NCBI RefSeq assembly: GCF_013322225.1 | Contig: NZ_JAAMFB010000024.1 | Coordinates: forward strand, 51,090 to 115,089 | Reading direction: 5' to 3' | DNA length: 64,000 nucleotides | Source: Agrobacterium larrymoorei | GTDB taxonomy: Bacteria; Pseudomonadota; Alphaproteobacteria; Rhizobiales; Rhizobiaceae | In this document: positions 17,701 through 25,628 of the stretch, one piece after another | Layout: every line of letters begins with the position of its first letter | How positions within the stretch are numbered: position 1 is the first letter of the stretch | Translations under genes and position numbers: made by a program | The notes under the pieces: generated by a model | The model's input: only the letters and a program-made list of their open reading frames with translations | Told to the model about the DNA's origin: nothing | Database searches by the model: none

Positions 17701-18065
17701 GCAATGGCCGCGCCGTGCCTCTGAAGCAGACGGAGCAGTCCGGCGTCTCGGTTGCGGGCGTGCGCTTCAAGGCGTGGCAGCCTGCATCGGGCCTGCATCC
17801 CGTGCTGCCCGTCAACACGCCGCTAACCTTCGACATTTATGATACATGGTCGAACCGATCGATCGGCGGCTGCATCTATCATGTTGCCCACCCGGGCGGG
17901 CGAAATTATGAGACATTCCCGGTCAACGGAAATGAAGCGCAGGCACGGCGGCTGGCGCGTTTCGAACCATGGGGGCACACGTCCGGCAGCTACACTCTGT
18001 GGCCGGAAACGGTGTCGCCAGAGTTCCCGCTGACGCTCGATCTCAGACGCCCGCAAGGAGTATAA
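14736..18065 (+). CDS. Transglutaminase-like domain fused to DUF2126 putative amidoligase
   Basis: 1109 residues from the ATG at 14736 (AAGGG upstream). Residues 1-~260 are a bacterial transglutaminase N-domain plus core with a complete triad: Cys181 in GKGSCRDTS, His230 in [12 protein letters not shown] and Asp246 in GLDPTSGL. From about 345 ([14 protein letters not shown]) to the end is DUF2126, classed in Pfam as a putative amidoligase, including the conserved [17 protein letters not shown] and [22 protein letters not shown]. Expected activity is ATP-dependent amide-bond formation combined with a thiol protease or transglutaminase step. It starts a three-gene cluster and is followed one base later by the ATP-grasp/alpha-E gene. 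The natural substrate is not known. Confidence 0.9.
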   Translation: MSIKASIYHLTHYKYDRPVRLGAQIIRLKPAPHSRTHVISHSLKVSPANHFVNLQQDPYGNFLARYVFPDPVSELKIEVDLVADMAVYNPFDFFVEESATKWPFDYPETLREDLSIYRTPEHGGPLFNALMQTIDKTPGQPTVDMVVGLNARLQQEIGYVIRMEPGVQTPEETLASGKGSCRDTSWLLVQVLRNLGLAARFVSGYLIQLAPDLKALDGPSGTEVDFTDLHAWAEVYLPGAGWVGLDPTSGLLTGESHIPLSATPHYRNAAPISGGYYGEANIEFAFDMKVTRVAEHPRITKPFSDESWDRLNALGEEVDRVLNAEDVRLTMGGEPTFVSIDDFESDEWNTGAVGPTKREKADVLIRKLRERFAPNGFLHYGQGKWYPGESLPRWTFSLYWRRDGKPVWHNADLVAAEGVDTGVTAQDAEKLLAGIASNLGIAPELVLPAYEDPAEWLIKEANLPDNVDPSNSKLKDPEERSRIARVFERGLTEPTGYVLPVQAWNAQAADGRRWMSEKWKTRRGRIFLVPGDSAVGYRLPLGTLPHVPPSSYPYIHEADPSIPRGPLPETVAPAARPQQEASFQPSEAATQQRIEQSISDINGEVRTAMSVEARDGRLCVFMPPVEKIEHYLDLIAAAEAAATDLNLPVHIEGYAPPHDERMNVIRVAPDPGVIEVNIHPASSWKECVDITTAIYEDARQSRLGADKFMIDGRHTGTGGGNHVVVGGANPNDSPFLRRPDLLKSLVLHWQRHPSLSYLFSGLFIGPTSQAPRIDEARHDSLYELEIAMAQVPAPGEGTPPLPWLVDRLFRNLLTDVTGNTHRSEICIDKLFSPDGPTGRLGLVEFRGFEMPPNARMSLAQQLLVRALIARFWKNPIGGKFVRWGTALADRFMLPHHVWADFLDVLADLRQHGFDLQPEWFAAQLEFRFPFFGEVEYEGSKLELRQALEPWHVMGEQGAIGGTVRFVDSSVERLQVKLETANPARYTVSCNGRAVPLKQTEQSGVSVAGVRFKAWQPASGLHPVLPVNTPLTFDIYDTWSNRSIGGCIYHVAHPGGRNYETFPVNGNEAQARRLARFEPWGHTSGSYTLWPETVSPEFPLTLDLRRPQGV

Positions 18066-18066
18066 G

Positions 18067-20487
18067 GTGGCGAAAGCACCGGCAATGGAACGGAAAGGGG
18101 AGGAAACCGGCATGGCGTCCATGCTCGGCTATCGCGCCCTGCCCGGCGTTGCCGATGAAATGCTGGATATAGATGGGCGCATCCGCCCCGTCTGGCAGCC
18201 CTTCGTCAACGCGCTGTCGCGCATGGACGAGCGCGAGTTGCACGAGCGCTTTTCCCGCACCGACCGTTATCTGCGCGACGCCGGTGTGTTCTATCGCGAT
18301 TACAGCGCGCAAGGCAGCGGGGGTGGCAGCAGCGAACGCAACTGGCCGATTTCCCACGTTCCGGTGCTGATCGACGAGAAGGAATGGGAGGCCGTACAAC
18401 GCGGCCTTGTCCAGCGTGCCAACCTTCTGGAAGCGGTGGTCGCCGATATTTACGGCGAAAACAAACTGGTGCAGCAAGGCTTCGTGCCGCCGTCCCTGAT
18501 CGCCTCCAACCCGGAATATTTGCGCCCGCTGGAAGGGGTCAAACCGGCGGATGGCCATTATCTGCATTTCTGTTCCTTTGAAATCGGTCGCGGGCCGGAT
18601 GGCAACTGGTGGGTGCTGGCAGACCGCACGCAGGCGCCCTCAGGCGCAGGCTTTGCGCTGGAAAACCGCGTGGCGACCACCCGCGCCTTTTCGGATATCT
18701 ACGCCGAATCCCACGTTCACCGCCTCGCTTCCTTCTTCGGCGCATTCCGCGACACGTTGCAGGCTCGCCGCCAGCACCCGGATGACCGTATCGCCGTTCT
18801 GACCCCCGGCCCTGCCAGCGAAACCTATTTCGAACATGCCTATATCGCCCGCTACCTCGGCTTCATGCTGCTGGAAGGCGAAGACCTGACGGTCGTCAAC
18901 AACCGCGTCATGGTACGCACCGTCGCGGGCCTTAAGCCCGTCGGCGTGCTGTGGCGGCGGCTGGATGCCTCCTATGCCGACCCGCTGGAGCTGGACCAGA
19001 ACTCCCATATCGGCACCCCCGGCATGGTGCAGGCGCTGCGTGCCGGTTCGCTCAGCATCGTCAACGCGCTCGGCACCGGCATTCTGGAAACCCGCGCCCT
19101 TCTCGCCTTCATGCCCGCCATCTGTCGCCATCTCATGGCCGAAGACCTCGCCATGCCGTCCATCGCCACATGGTGGTGCGGCCAAGGGTCGGAACGGGAA
19201 CATGTGGCGCGCAATATCGAGCGCATGGTCATCGGCCCCGCCTATTCCCGCCTGCCCTTCTTCGATGATAACGGCCAGTCCGTGCTCGGCTCCAAACTGC
19301 GTGAAACGGCCAAGGATTCCATCAGCGACTGGCTGGCAAGCGACGGCCAGAAGCTGGTCGGTCAGGAAGTGGTCACGCTCTCCACCACACCCGCCTTCGT
19401 GGATGGCAAGCTGGTGCCGCGCCCCATGAGCCTTCGCGTCTTTGTCGCGCGCACGCAGGATGGCTGGCAGGTCATGCCCGGCGGCTTTGCCCGCATCGGC
19501 CGCAGCAACGATGTGGCGGCCATCGCGATGCAGGCGGGCGGCAGTGCTGCCGACGTCTGGATCGTCTCAAACAAGCCGGTGGAGCGCACCACGCTTCTGC
19601 CGCCGGAAGAAAACTTCATCCGCAACATGCCAGGTAGCCTGCCCAGCCGCGCTGCGGACAATCTCTTCTGGCTGGGCCGCTATATCGAGCGCTCCGAAGG
19701 CGCGCTGCGAATCTTACGCGCATGGCACGCCCGCTATGCCGAGTCCGCCGATCCGAAACAGCCGCTTCTTGCCCATGTGACGAAGTATCTGGAAACCGTC
19801 GATATCGACGTAGACGAGCCGGTTCCCGCCAGCCTGATCGCCAATATCAACAGCGCCATCTATTCCGCCAGCAATATCCGCGATCGCTTCTCGCCGGATG
19901 GCTGGCTGGCGCTGAACGATCTGGCAAAGACCGCCCGCCGTTTCCAGAGCAAGATCAGCGCGGGCGATGACGCCACCCACGCCATGACCATCCTCCTGCG
20001 CAAGCTCGCGGGCTTTGCCGGTCTGGTGCATGAAAACATGTACCGCTTCACCGGCTGGCGCTTCCTCGCTGTCGGTCGCTATCTGGAACGCGGCCTGCAT
20101 ATGACGCGCCTGCTCGGCCACATGAGCGGGCCGGATGCGCCGGATGGTTCCTATGACATGCTGCTCGAAATCGGCGATAGCGTCATGACCCACCGCCGCC
20201 GCTACAATGTCGCCACGGCAGGCCTCACCGTCATGGACCTGCTCGGGCTCGATCCGCTCAACCCGCGCTCCATCCTGTTCCAGCTCAACGAAATCCGCAC
20301 CGAGGTGGAGCAGTTGCCGAACGCCTTCGTCAACGGCCAGATGTCGCCTTTCTATCGGGAGGCGATGCGCATCCATTCCGGTCTCGCCGTCATGACGCCC
20401 GAACAGCTCTCCGGCGCGGTCTTCAGCCAGCTGGAGAAGGATCTGGAGCGGCTCTCCGACATTCTCGCACAAACCTATCTCGGATAA
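18067..20487 (+). CDS. Circularly permuted ATP-grasp protein fused to alpha-E domain
   Basis: 806 residues. Residues ~20-480 are the circularly permuted ATP-grasp region (DUF404/DUF407), with GVFYRDYSAQGSGGG, VVADIYGENKLVQQG, ILTP-like VLTPGPASETYFEHAYIARY and LSTTPAFVDGKLVPRPMSLR. Residues ~510-806 are an alpha-E helical domain (DUF403) starting at LPSRAADNLFWLGRYIERSEG. These are often separate genes; here they are one polypeptide. GTG at 18067 has AAGGAG 6 bp upstream; ATG at 18112 with GGGGAGG is an alternative. Predicted to ligate an amino acid or peptide in the same system as the flanking transglutaminases (inference from published neighbourhood analyses of this family). Confidence 0.9.
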   Translation: MAKAPAMERKGEETGMASMLGYRALPGVADEMLDIDGRIRPVWQPFVNALSRMDERELHERFSRTDRYLRDAGVFYRDYSAQGSGGGSSERNWPISHVPVLIDEKEWEAVQRGLVQRANLLEAVVADIYGENKLVQQGFVPPSLIASNPEYLRPLEGVKPADGHYLHFCSFEIGRGPDGNWWVLADRTQAPSGAGFALENRVATTRAFSDIYAESHVHRLASFFGAFRDTLQARRQHPDDRIAVLTPGPASETYFEHAYIARYLGFMLLEGEDLTVVNNRVMVRTVAGLKPVGVLWRRLDASYADPLELDQNSHIGTPGMVQALRAGSLSIVNALGTGILETRALLAFMPAICRHLMAEDLAMPSIATWWCGQGSEREHVARNIERMVIGPAYSRLPFFDDNGQSVLGSKLRETAKDSISDWLASDGQKLVGQEVVTLSTTPAFVDGKLVPRPMSLRVFVARTQDGWQVMPGGFARIGRSNDVAAIAMQAGGSAADVWIVSNKPVERTTLLPPEENFIRNMPGSLPSRAADNLFWLGRYIERSEGALRILRAWHARYAESADPKQPLLAHVTKYLETVDIDVDEPVPASLIANINSAIYSASNIRDRFSPDGWLALNDLAKTARRFQSKISAGDDATHAMTILLRKLAGFAGLVHENMYRFTGWRFLAVGRYLERGLHMTRLLGHMSGPDAPDGSYDMLLEIGDSVMTHRRRYNVATAGLTVMDLLGLDPLNPRSILFQLNEIRTEVEQLPNAFVNGQMSPFYREAMRIHSGLAVMTPEQLSGAVFSQLEKDLERLSDILAQTYLG

Positions 20488-20490
20488 CCG

Positions 20491-21372
20491 ATGCTCTACG
20501 ATCTTTCGCTGCACATGGGTTATCTCTACGATACGCTTGCCTCAGGCGCGCGCCACATCATCCGCGTGACCCCACTCTCCATTCCCGGCAGGCAGCGGCT
20601 GGTGGCGGGCTCGCTCAGCGTCTCCCCGACCCCGGATGAGCGCACCGTCTTCAATGATTTCTTTGAGCAGAGCGCCACATCGGTTTACCTGCGCACAGCC
20701 CATGACAAGCTGGATATCCGCATGCAGGCGCGCGTAGCGGTGGAGAACCCCTCGTTGACGGCTGATTTTTCGCCGGAATTGCCAAAGCTTCAGGCCGAGC
20801 TTGCCGATGTCTGGTCGCTTGATCCACAATCGCCGCATCATCTTGCGGGCAACAGCCCCCGCATCGGCGAAAACGCAGCGATTGCCGCCTATGCCCGCGA
20901 AACGATCAAGCCCGGCATGACCATCCGCGAAATCGCTTTCGCCGTCTGCAATCGCATCTACAAGGACTTCACCTACGACAGCGAAGCGACGACCGTGGAT
21001 ACGACGCCAGCGCAGGCTTTCAAGCTGAAGCGCGGCGTCTGTCAGGATTTCTCCCACATCATGATCTCAGCACTCCGCAGCCTCGGCATTCCGGCGGGTT
21101 ACGTCAGCGGCTTCCTGCGCACCATTCCGCCACCGGGCAAGGAGCGGCTGGAAGGTGCAGATGCCATGCATGCATGGGTGCGCGTCTGGTGCGGCGAATC
21201 CACCGGCTATATCGAACTCGACCCGACAAACGATATCGTCGCTGGCGGTGATCATATCGTTGTCGGCTATGGTCGCGACTATGCCGATATCGCCCCTGTC
21301 ATCGGCGTGCTGAAAAGCTACGGAAACCAGCAGACGATGCAGGCCGTGGATGTCGTGCCCGTCAAGAACTGA
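20491..21372 (+). CDS. Transglutaminase-like cysteine protease family protein
   Basis: 293 residues, starting three bases after the ATP-grasp/alpha-E stop. It has a bacterial transglutaminase N-terminal beta domain (~15-130) and a core with Cys184 in RGVCQDFSH, His227 in DAMHAWVRVW and Asp244 in ELDPTND, a complete catalytic triad. No signal peptide is seen, so it is probably cytoplasmic. It is a second, smaller transglutaminase beside the fusion protein, as in other clusters that combine alpha-E, ATP-grasp and transglutaminase genes. Likely a peptidase or amide hydrolase acting on the ligase product. Confidence 0.9.
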   Translation: MLYDLSLHMGYLYDTLASGARHIIRVTPLSIPGRQRLVAGSLSVSPTPDERTVFNDFFEQSATSVYLRTAHDKLDIRMQARVAVENPSLTADFSPELPKLQAELADVWSLDPQSPHHLAGNSPRIGENAAIAAYARETIKPGMTIREIAFAVCNRIYKDFTYDSEATTVDTTPAQAFKLKRGVCQDFSHIMISALRSLGIPAGYVSGFLRTIPPPGKERLEGADAMHAWVRVWCGESTGYIELDPTNDIVAGGDHIVVGYGRDYADIAPVIGVLKSYGNQQTMQAVDVVPVKN

Positions 21373-21649
21373 GCGTTCTTTTACGGCACAGCCGTCATCG
21401 CAAAACCTGTATCAAAAGAAGCGATGGCGCAGTGTTACAACAAAAAATTGTCCCATTTCAGAGACTCGATAAAATTGCTCACGTAACGTTAGGGGAATCT
21501 ATACCCGCATAATTGTAGTCAAATATCATGATTTACCGGAGCTATTCTGCATTTCTTCGAAACGCTAAACCGCTCCTCCTTATTTTCACGCATTGTCCAG
21601 ACGCAAAACCGCTTCACACTTTTGCTGGAAATGCTCGATGGGGTTGAAC

Positions 21650-22945
21650 ATGATGTTCATGAAGGCTGCGGGTATGAGATCGATACGGGCTTTCCTTGCC
21701 GACCGGCAGGGCAATTTCGCTATGATGACAGCAATAACCCTGCCCGTGCTTTTCGGCGTTGCAGGTGCCGGGGTGGAAATGACCCGCGTCATGCAAATCA
21801 AGTCCGAGTTGCAGAACGCAGCGGACGCGGCAACGCTTTCGGTTGCAACCGACGCCCGGATTTCCGAGGGCAAGAAAAGCGATGCGGAATATGCCCAAGC
21901 CGTGAAGGACCATATCAAGCGTCATCTGGACGAGATTCACCAGCGCGAGGAACAGACGACCGCGACAGAACAGGGCGAGGAGCAATATGTTAATGATGAC
22001 GGAAAGGACGATTTAGACGTCGAACTCGATCCCGTCGCCAGCCGTTCTGAAACGTCCAAAGGCACCGTCTTCAATATTTCTGCCACGATGAATTACCCCA
22101 TCGCGCTTAACCCGCTGCTCGGCTTCATCGGCGCGGAAACCATGACCGTCAGGATCAGCAGCACGGCGCAAAGCACCTTCAACAAGGGTGTGCCGATGTC
22201 GATGTATCTCGTGCTGGACCGCTCCGGCTCGATGTCTTTCAGGACGGATACGCTGGACAGCAAGAAGTCCTGCCAGAACTACGAGTTGAGCAACTGGAAC
22301 AGGTATCCGACCCTGCCCAACTCATCGCCCTGCTACGTCAACAAAAGCACGTCCCTGAAGACGGCAGTGTCCTTTCTGGTCGAAACGCTGAACAAGTCCG
22401 ACGCCACTTACAAGGCCAGCAGTTCCCCGCAGTCCACGCTCGTTCGCACCGCAGCGATTGCCTATAATGATGTGAGCTTCACCGCCCAGGCAATGGATTG
22501 GGGCACCTCGAAAGCAAACACTTATGTTCAGGCCATTCCGCAATATCCGACAGGCGGCACCAATGCCAATGCGGCCTTGACCACCGCCTTCAACGCTCTC
22601 AAGGCGACGAACAAGACCGAAGCTACCGAGCATGCAAAAAACAAGAATACGCATTTCGAACGCTATATCGTGCTGATGACCGACGGCGAGATGACCGGCT
22701 CCAGCTCCAGCTGGAATGCCACCATCGACGGCCAGGTGCGCGCCACATGCGCCGCTGCGAAAGCCGATGGCATCAAGATTTTCTCCATCGCCTTCATGGC
22801 CCCGGACAAGGGCAAGTCGCTGCTGCAAACCTGCGCGACCAGCCTCGACAATTATTACGCACCGGAAAACATGGAGCAGATCGTGGCCGCTTTCGGCGAT
22901 ATTGCCCGCAAGGCTGCAAGCATTTCCAGCCGCCTGACGAACTAA
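21650..22945 (+). CDS. TadE/TadG-like protein with von Willebrand factor A domain
   Basis: 431 residues from the ATG at 21650. The N-terminal FLADRQGNFAMMTAITLPVL segment and the following hydrophobic helix are the TadG-type prepilin-like anchor; VEMTRVMQIKSELQNAADAATL follows. The vWA domain starts near YLVLDRSGSMSF (MIDAS DxSGS) and continues to VLMTDGEMTGSS and the C-terminal DIARKAASISSRLTN. It is anchored in the inner membrane with the domain in the periplasm. No flp/tad genes are nearby, so it is an orphan. The start is uncertain: 21638 and 21674 are alternatives. A strong terminator follows. Confidence 0.8.
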   Translation: MMFMKAAGMRSIRAFLADRQGNFAMMTAITLPVLFGVAGAGVEMTRVMQIKSELQNAADAATLSVATDARISEGKKSDAEYAQAVKDHIKRHLDEIHQREEQTTATEQGEEQYVNDDGKDDLDVELDPVASRSETSKGTVFNISATMNYPIALNPLLGFIGAETMTVRISSTAQSTFNKGVPMSMYLVLDRSGSMSFRTDTLDSKKSCQNYELSNWNRYPTLPNSSPCYVNKSTSLKTAVSFLVETLNKSDATYKASSSPQSTLVRTAAIAYNDVSFTAQAMDWGTSKANTYVQAIPQYPTGGTNANAALTTAFNALKATNKTEATEHAKNKNTHFERYIVLMTDGEMTGSSSSWNATIDGQVRATCAAAKADGIKIFSIAFMAPDKGKSLLQTCATSLDNYYAPENMEQIVAAFGDIARKAASISSRLTN

Positions 22946-22971
22946 ACAGCTTTTTCTCAGGAAGCATTTCA

Positions 22972-23007
22972 ACCACGCGGGGGTCGCAAAAGCCCCGCGT
23001 GGTTTTT
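22972..23007 (+). terminator. Terminator after the vWA gene
   Basis: CCACGCGGGG (22973-22982) pairs perfectly with CCCCGCGTGG (22993-23002) and is followed by TTTTT; it separates the vWA gene from the glycogen cluster. Confidence 0.9.
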
Positions 23008-23165
23008 GATGTTTGTCAACACGCTTGTCCGGTCAGTGCCGTGCAATCCATGTTTGCAAAAAGGGCTGTTGCCACAGCGGCTTATCGATGCATAAACTGA
23101 GCGTGAACAACATGACGGCTCACGAGAATCAGACCCTCTCCTCCCATCAAGGTGCTGACCGACCC

Positions 23166-25628
23166 ATGATCAATAAACTCGCTACCAACGATCTTCCCCG
23201 CCCCGCGCCGCGCAGTTCAGACCCGACGATCCTCGCCAACGAGATCATCGAGCGACTGACCTATCGTATCGGCAAGGACGTCAAAGTTGCCAAACCGCAT
23301 GACTGGCTGACCGCAACCATCCTCGTCGTGCGCGACCGCATCATCGACAAGTGGATGGAATCCACCCGCAAGGCCTATCAGAACGACAGCAAGCGCGTCT
23401 ATTACCTGTCGCTGGAGTTCCTGATCGGTCGCCTGATGCGCGATGCGATTTCCAATCTCGGCCTCATGGAAGAAATTCGCGATGCGCTGACCTCGCTGGG
23501 CGTCGAATTCGACGTGATCGCCGGGCTCGAGCCGGATGCGGCGCTGGGCAATGGCGGTCTTGGCCGTCTCGCCGCATGCTTCATGGAATCCATGGCCACC
23601 GTCGATATCCCGGCTTACGGCTACGGCATTCGTTATGTCCACGGCCTGTTCCGCCAGCAGATGGCCGATGGCTGGCAGGTGGAACTGCCGGAAACATGGC
23701 TTGCCCACGGCAACCCCTGGGAATTCGAGCGCCGCGAAAGCTCCTACGAAATCGGCTTCGGCGGCGCCGTCGATACGGTCGGCGGCTATGAAGAACCGCA
23801 GCGCTTCGTCTGGAAGCCAGCCGAACGCGTCATCGCAATGGCGGTCGATACGCCGGTCGTCGGCTGGCGCGGCACCCGCGTCAACACGCTGCGCCTCTGG
23901 TCCGCCCAGCCCATCGACCCGATCCTGCTCGACGCCTTCAATGCGGGCGACCACATCGGTGCGCTGCGCGAAAGCAACAAGGCGGAATCGCTCACCCGCG
24001 TTCTTTACCCGGCAGACGCCAATCCGGCGGGTCAGGAACTGCGTCTGCGGCAGGAATATTTCTTCTCGTCCGCGTCGCTGCAAGACATTCTACGCCGTCA
24101 TTTGCAGCAGTACCCGGATTTCACCAATCTGGCAGACAAGGTCTCGATCCAGCTCAACGACACCCATCCGGCCATTTCCATTGCCGAGATGATGCGCCTG
24201 CTGACGGATGTTCACGGGCTGGAATTTGAGGAAGCGTGGGATATCACCCGCGGCACCTTCTCCTACACCAACCACACGCTTCTTCCCGAGGCGCTGGAAA
24301 GCTGGCCGGTGCCTCTCCTGGAGCGCCTTTTGCCGCGCCACATGCAGATCATCTACGCGATCAACGCCAATACGCTGGTCTATGCCCGCAAGGAAAAGAA
24401 GTTCGCGGATCAGGAAATCCGCTCGATTTCGCTAATCGACGAGGGCGGCGAGCGCCGCGTGCGCATGGGCAACCTTGCCTTCATCGGCTCCCATTCCATC
24501 AACGGCGTGTCGGCGCTGCATACGGACCTCATGAAGGAAACGGTGTTTTCCGACCTTCACCGGCTGTACCCGGACCGCATCAACAACAAGACCAACGGCA
24601 TTACACCGCGCCGCTGGCTGATGCAGTGCAACCCCGGCCTCACCGATCTCATCCGCGAAGCCATCGGCGATGCGTTTCTGGATGATGCGGAAAAGCTGGT
24701 GGAGCTGGATCGTTTTGCAGAAGATTCCGCCTTCCGCGAGAAGTTCGCTGCGATCAAGCGCCAGAACAAGGTGCGGCTCGCCAACACCATCACCCAGCGC
24801 ATGGGCATCCGCATCGATCCATCGGCGCTGTTCGATATCCAGATCAAGCGCATCCACGAATACAAGCGCCAGCTTCTGAACCTGATCGAAGCTGTTGCGC
24901 TTTACGATCAAATTCGTTCTCACCCGGAACTGGATTGGGTTCCAAGAGTTAAGTTGTTCGCCGGAAAGGCAGCGCCGAGTTATCACAACGCCAAGCTCAT
25001 TATTAAGCTCGCCAACGATATCGCACGCGTCATCAACAACGATCCGGCAGTGCGTGGGCTTCTGAAAGTGGTATTTGTTCCGAATTACAACGTGTCGCTC
25101 GCGGAAATCATGGTTCCCGCAGCAGACCTCTCAGAGCAGATTTCCACCGCTGGCATGGAAGCATCCGGAACCGGCAACATGAAATTTGCGCTGAACGGCG
25201 CACTCACCATCGGCACGCTGGACGGCGCCAATGTCGAAATGCTGGAGCATGTCGGAAAGGACAACATCGTCATCTTCGGCAAGACCGCCGATGAGGTGGC
25301 GAAGGCCCGCGCCGAGGGCCACAATCCCCGCGCCATCATAGAAAGCTCGACAGAGCTGGCGCAGGCCGTTTCCTCCATCGCATCGGGCGTCTTCTCGCCG
25401 GATGACCGCTCGCGCTTCGCAGGGCTGATGGACGGCATCTATAATAATGACTGGTTCATGGTCGCAGCGGATTTCGACGCTTACGCGCACGCACAGCGCG
25501 ATGTCGATGCCATCTGGAGCGAGCCCACGAGCTGGTACGAAAAAACCGTTCGCAATACGGCGCGCATGGGCTGGTTCTCGTCCGACAGGACGATCCGGCA
25601 ATATGCGTCCGAAATCTGGAGAGCATAA
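23166..25628 (+). CDS. glgP: Glycogen phosphorylase
   Basis: 820 residues from the ATG at 23166; an ATG at 23112 would add 18 residues. The enzyme releases glucose-1-phosphate from alpha-1,4 glucan ends using PLP and phosphate. Family motifs run from RVYYLSLEFLIGRLMRD and EPDAALGNGGLGRLAACFM to the PLP site EASGTGNMKFALNG, with Lys673 as the PLP-binding lysine. It is first in the glycogen operon, and its TAA overlaps the glgB ATG by one base. Length and N-terminus resemble Agrobacterium GlgP from memory. Coupling a degrading enzyme with synthetic genes in one operon is usual in this genus. Confidence 0.96.
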   Translation: MINKLATNDLPRPAPRSSDPTILANEIIERLTYRIGKDVKVAKPHDWLTATILVVRDRIIDKWMESTRKAYQNDSKRVYYLSLEFLIGRLMRDAISNLGLMEEIRDALTSLGVEFDVIAGLEPDAALGNGGLGRLAACFMESMATVDIPAYGYGIRYVHGLFRQQMADGWQVELPETWLAHGNPWEFERRESSYEIGFGGAVDTVGGYEEPQRFVWKPAERVIAMAVDTPVVGWRGTRVNTLRLWSAQPIDPILLDAFNAGDHIGALRESNKAESLTRVLYPADANPAGQELRLRQEYFFSSASLQDILRRHLQQYPDFTNLADKVSIQLNDTHPAISIAEMMRLLTDVHGLEFEEAWDITRGTFSYTNHTLLPEALESWPVPLLERLLPRHMQIIYAINANTLVYARKEKKFADQEIRSISLIDEGGERRVRMGNLAFIGSHSINGVSALHTDLMKETVFSDLHRLYPDRINNKTNGITPRRWLMQCNPGLTDLIREAIGDAFLDDAEKLVELDRFAEDSAFREKFAAIKRQNKVRLANTITQRMGIRIDPSALFDIQIKRIHEYKRQLLNLIEAVALYDQIRSHPELDWVPRVKLFAGKAAPSYHNAKLIIKLANDIARVINNDPAVRGLLKVVFVPNYNVSLAEIMVPAADLSEQISTAGMEASGTGNMKFALNGALTIGTLDGANVEMLEHVGKDNIVIFGKTADEVAKARAEGHNPRAIIESSTELAQAVSSIASGVFSPDDRSRFAGLMDGIYNNDWFMVAADFDAYAHAQRDVDAIWSEPTSWYEKTVRNTARMGWFSSDRTIRQYASEIWRA

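Noticed and set aside
16836..17798. 320-codon minus-strand frame inside the transglutaminase-amidoligase gene
   Set aside because: Mirror frame of a strongly coding region; no ribosome-binding site and no domain.
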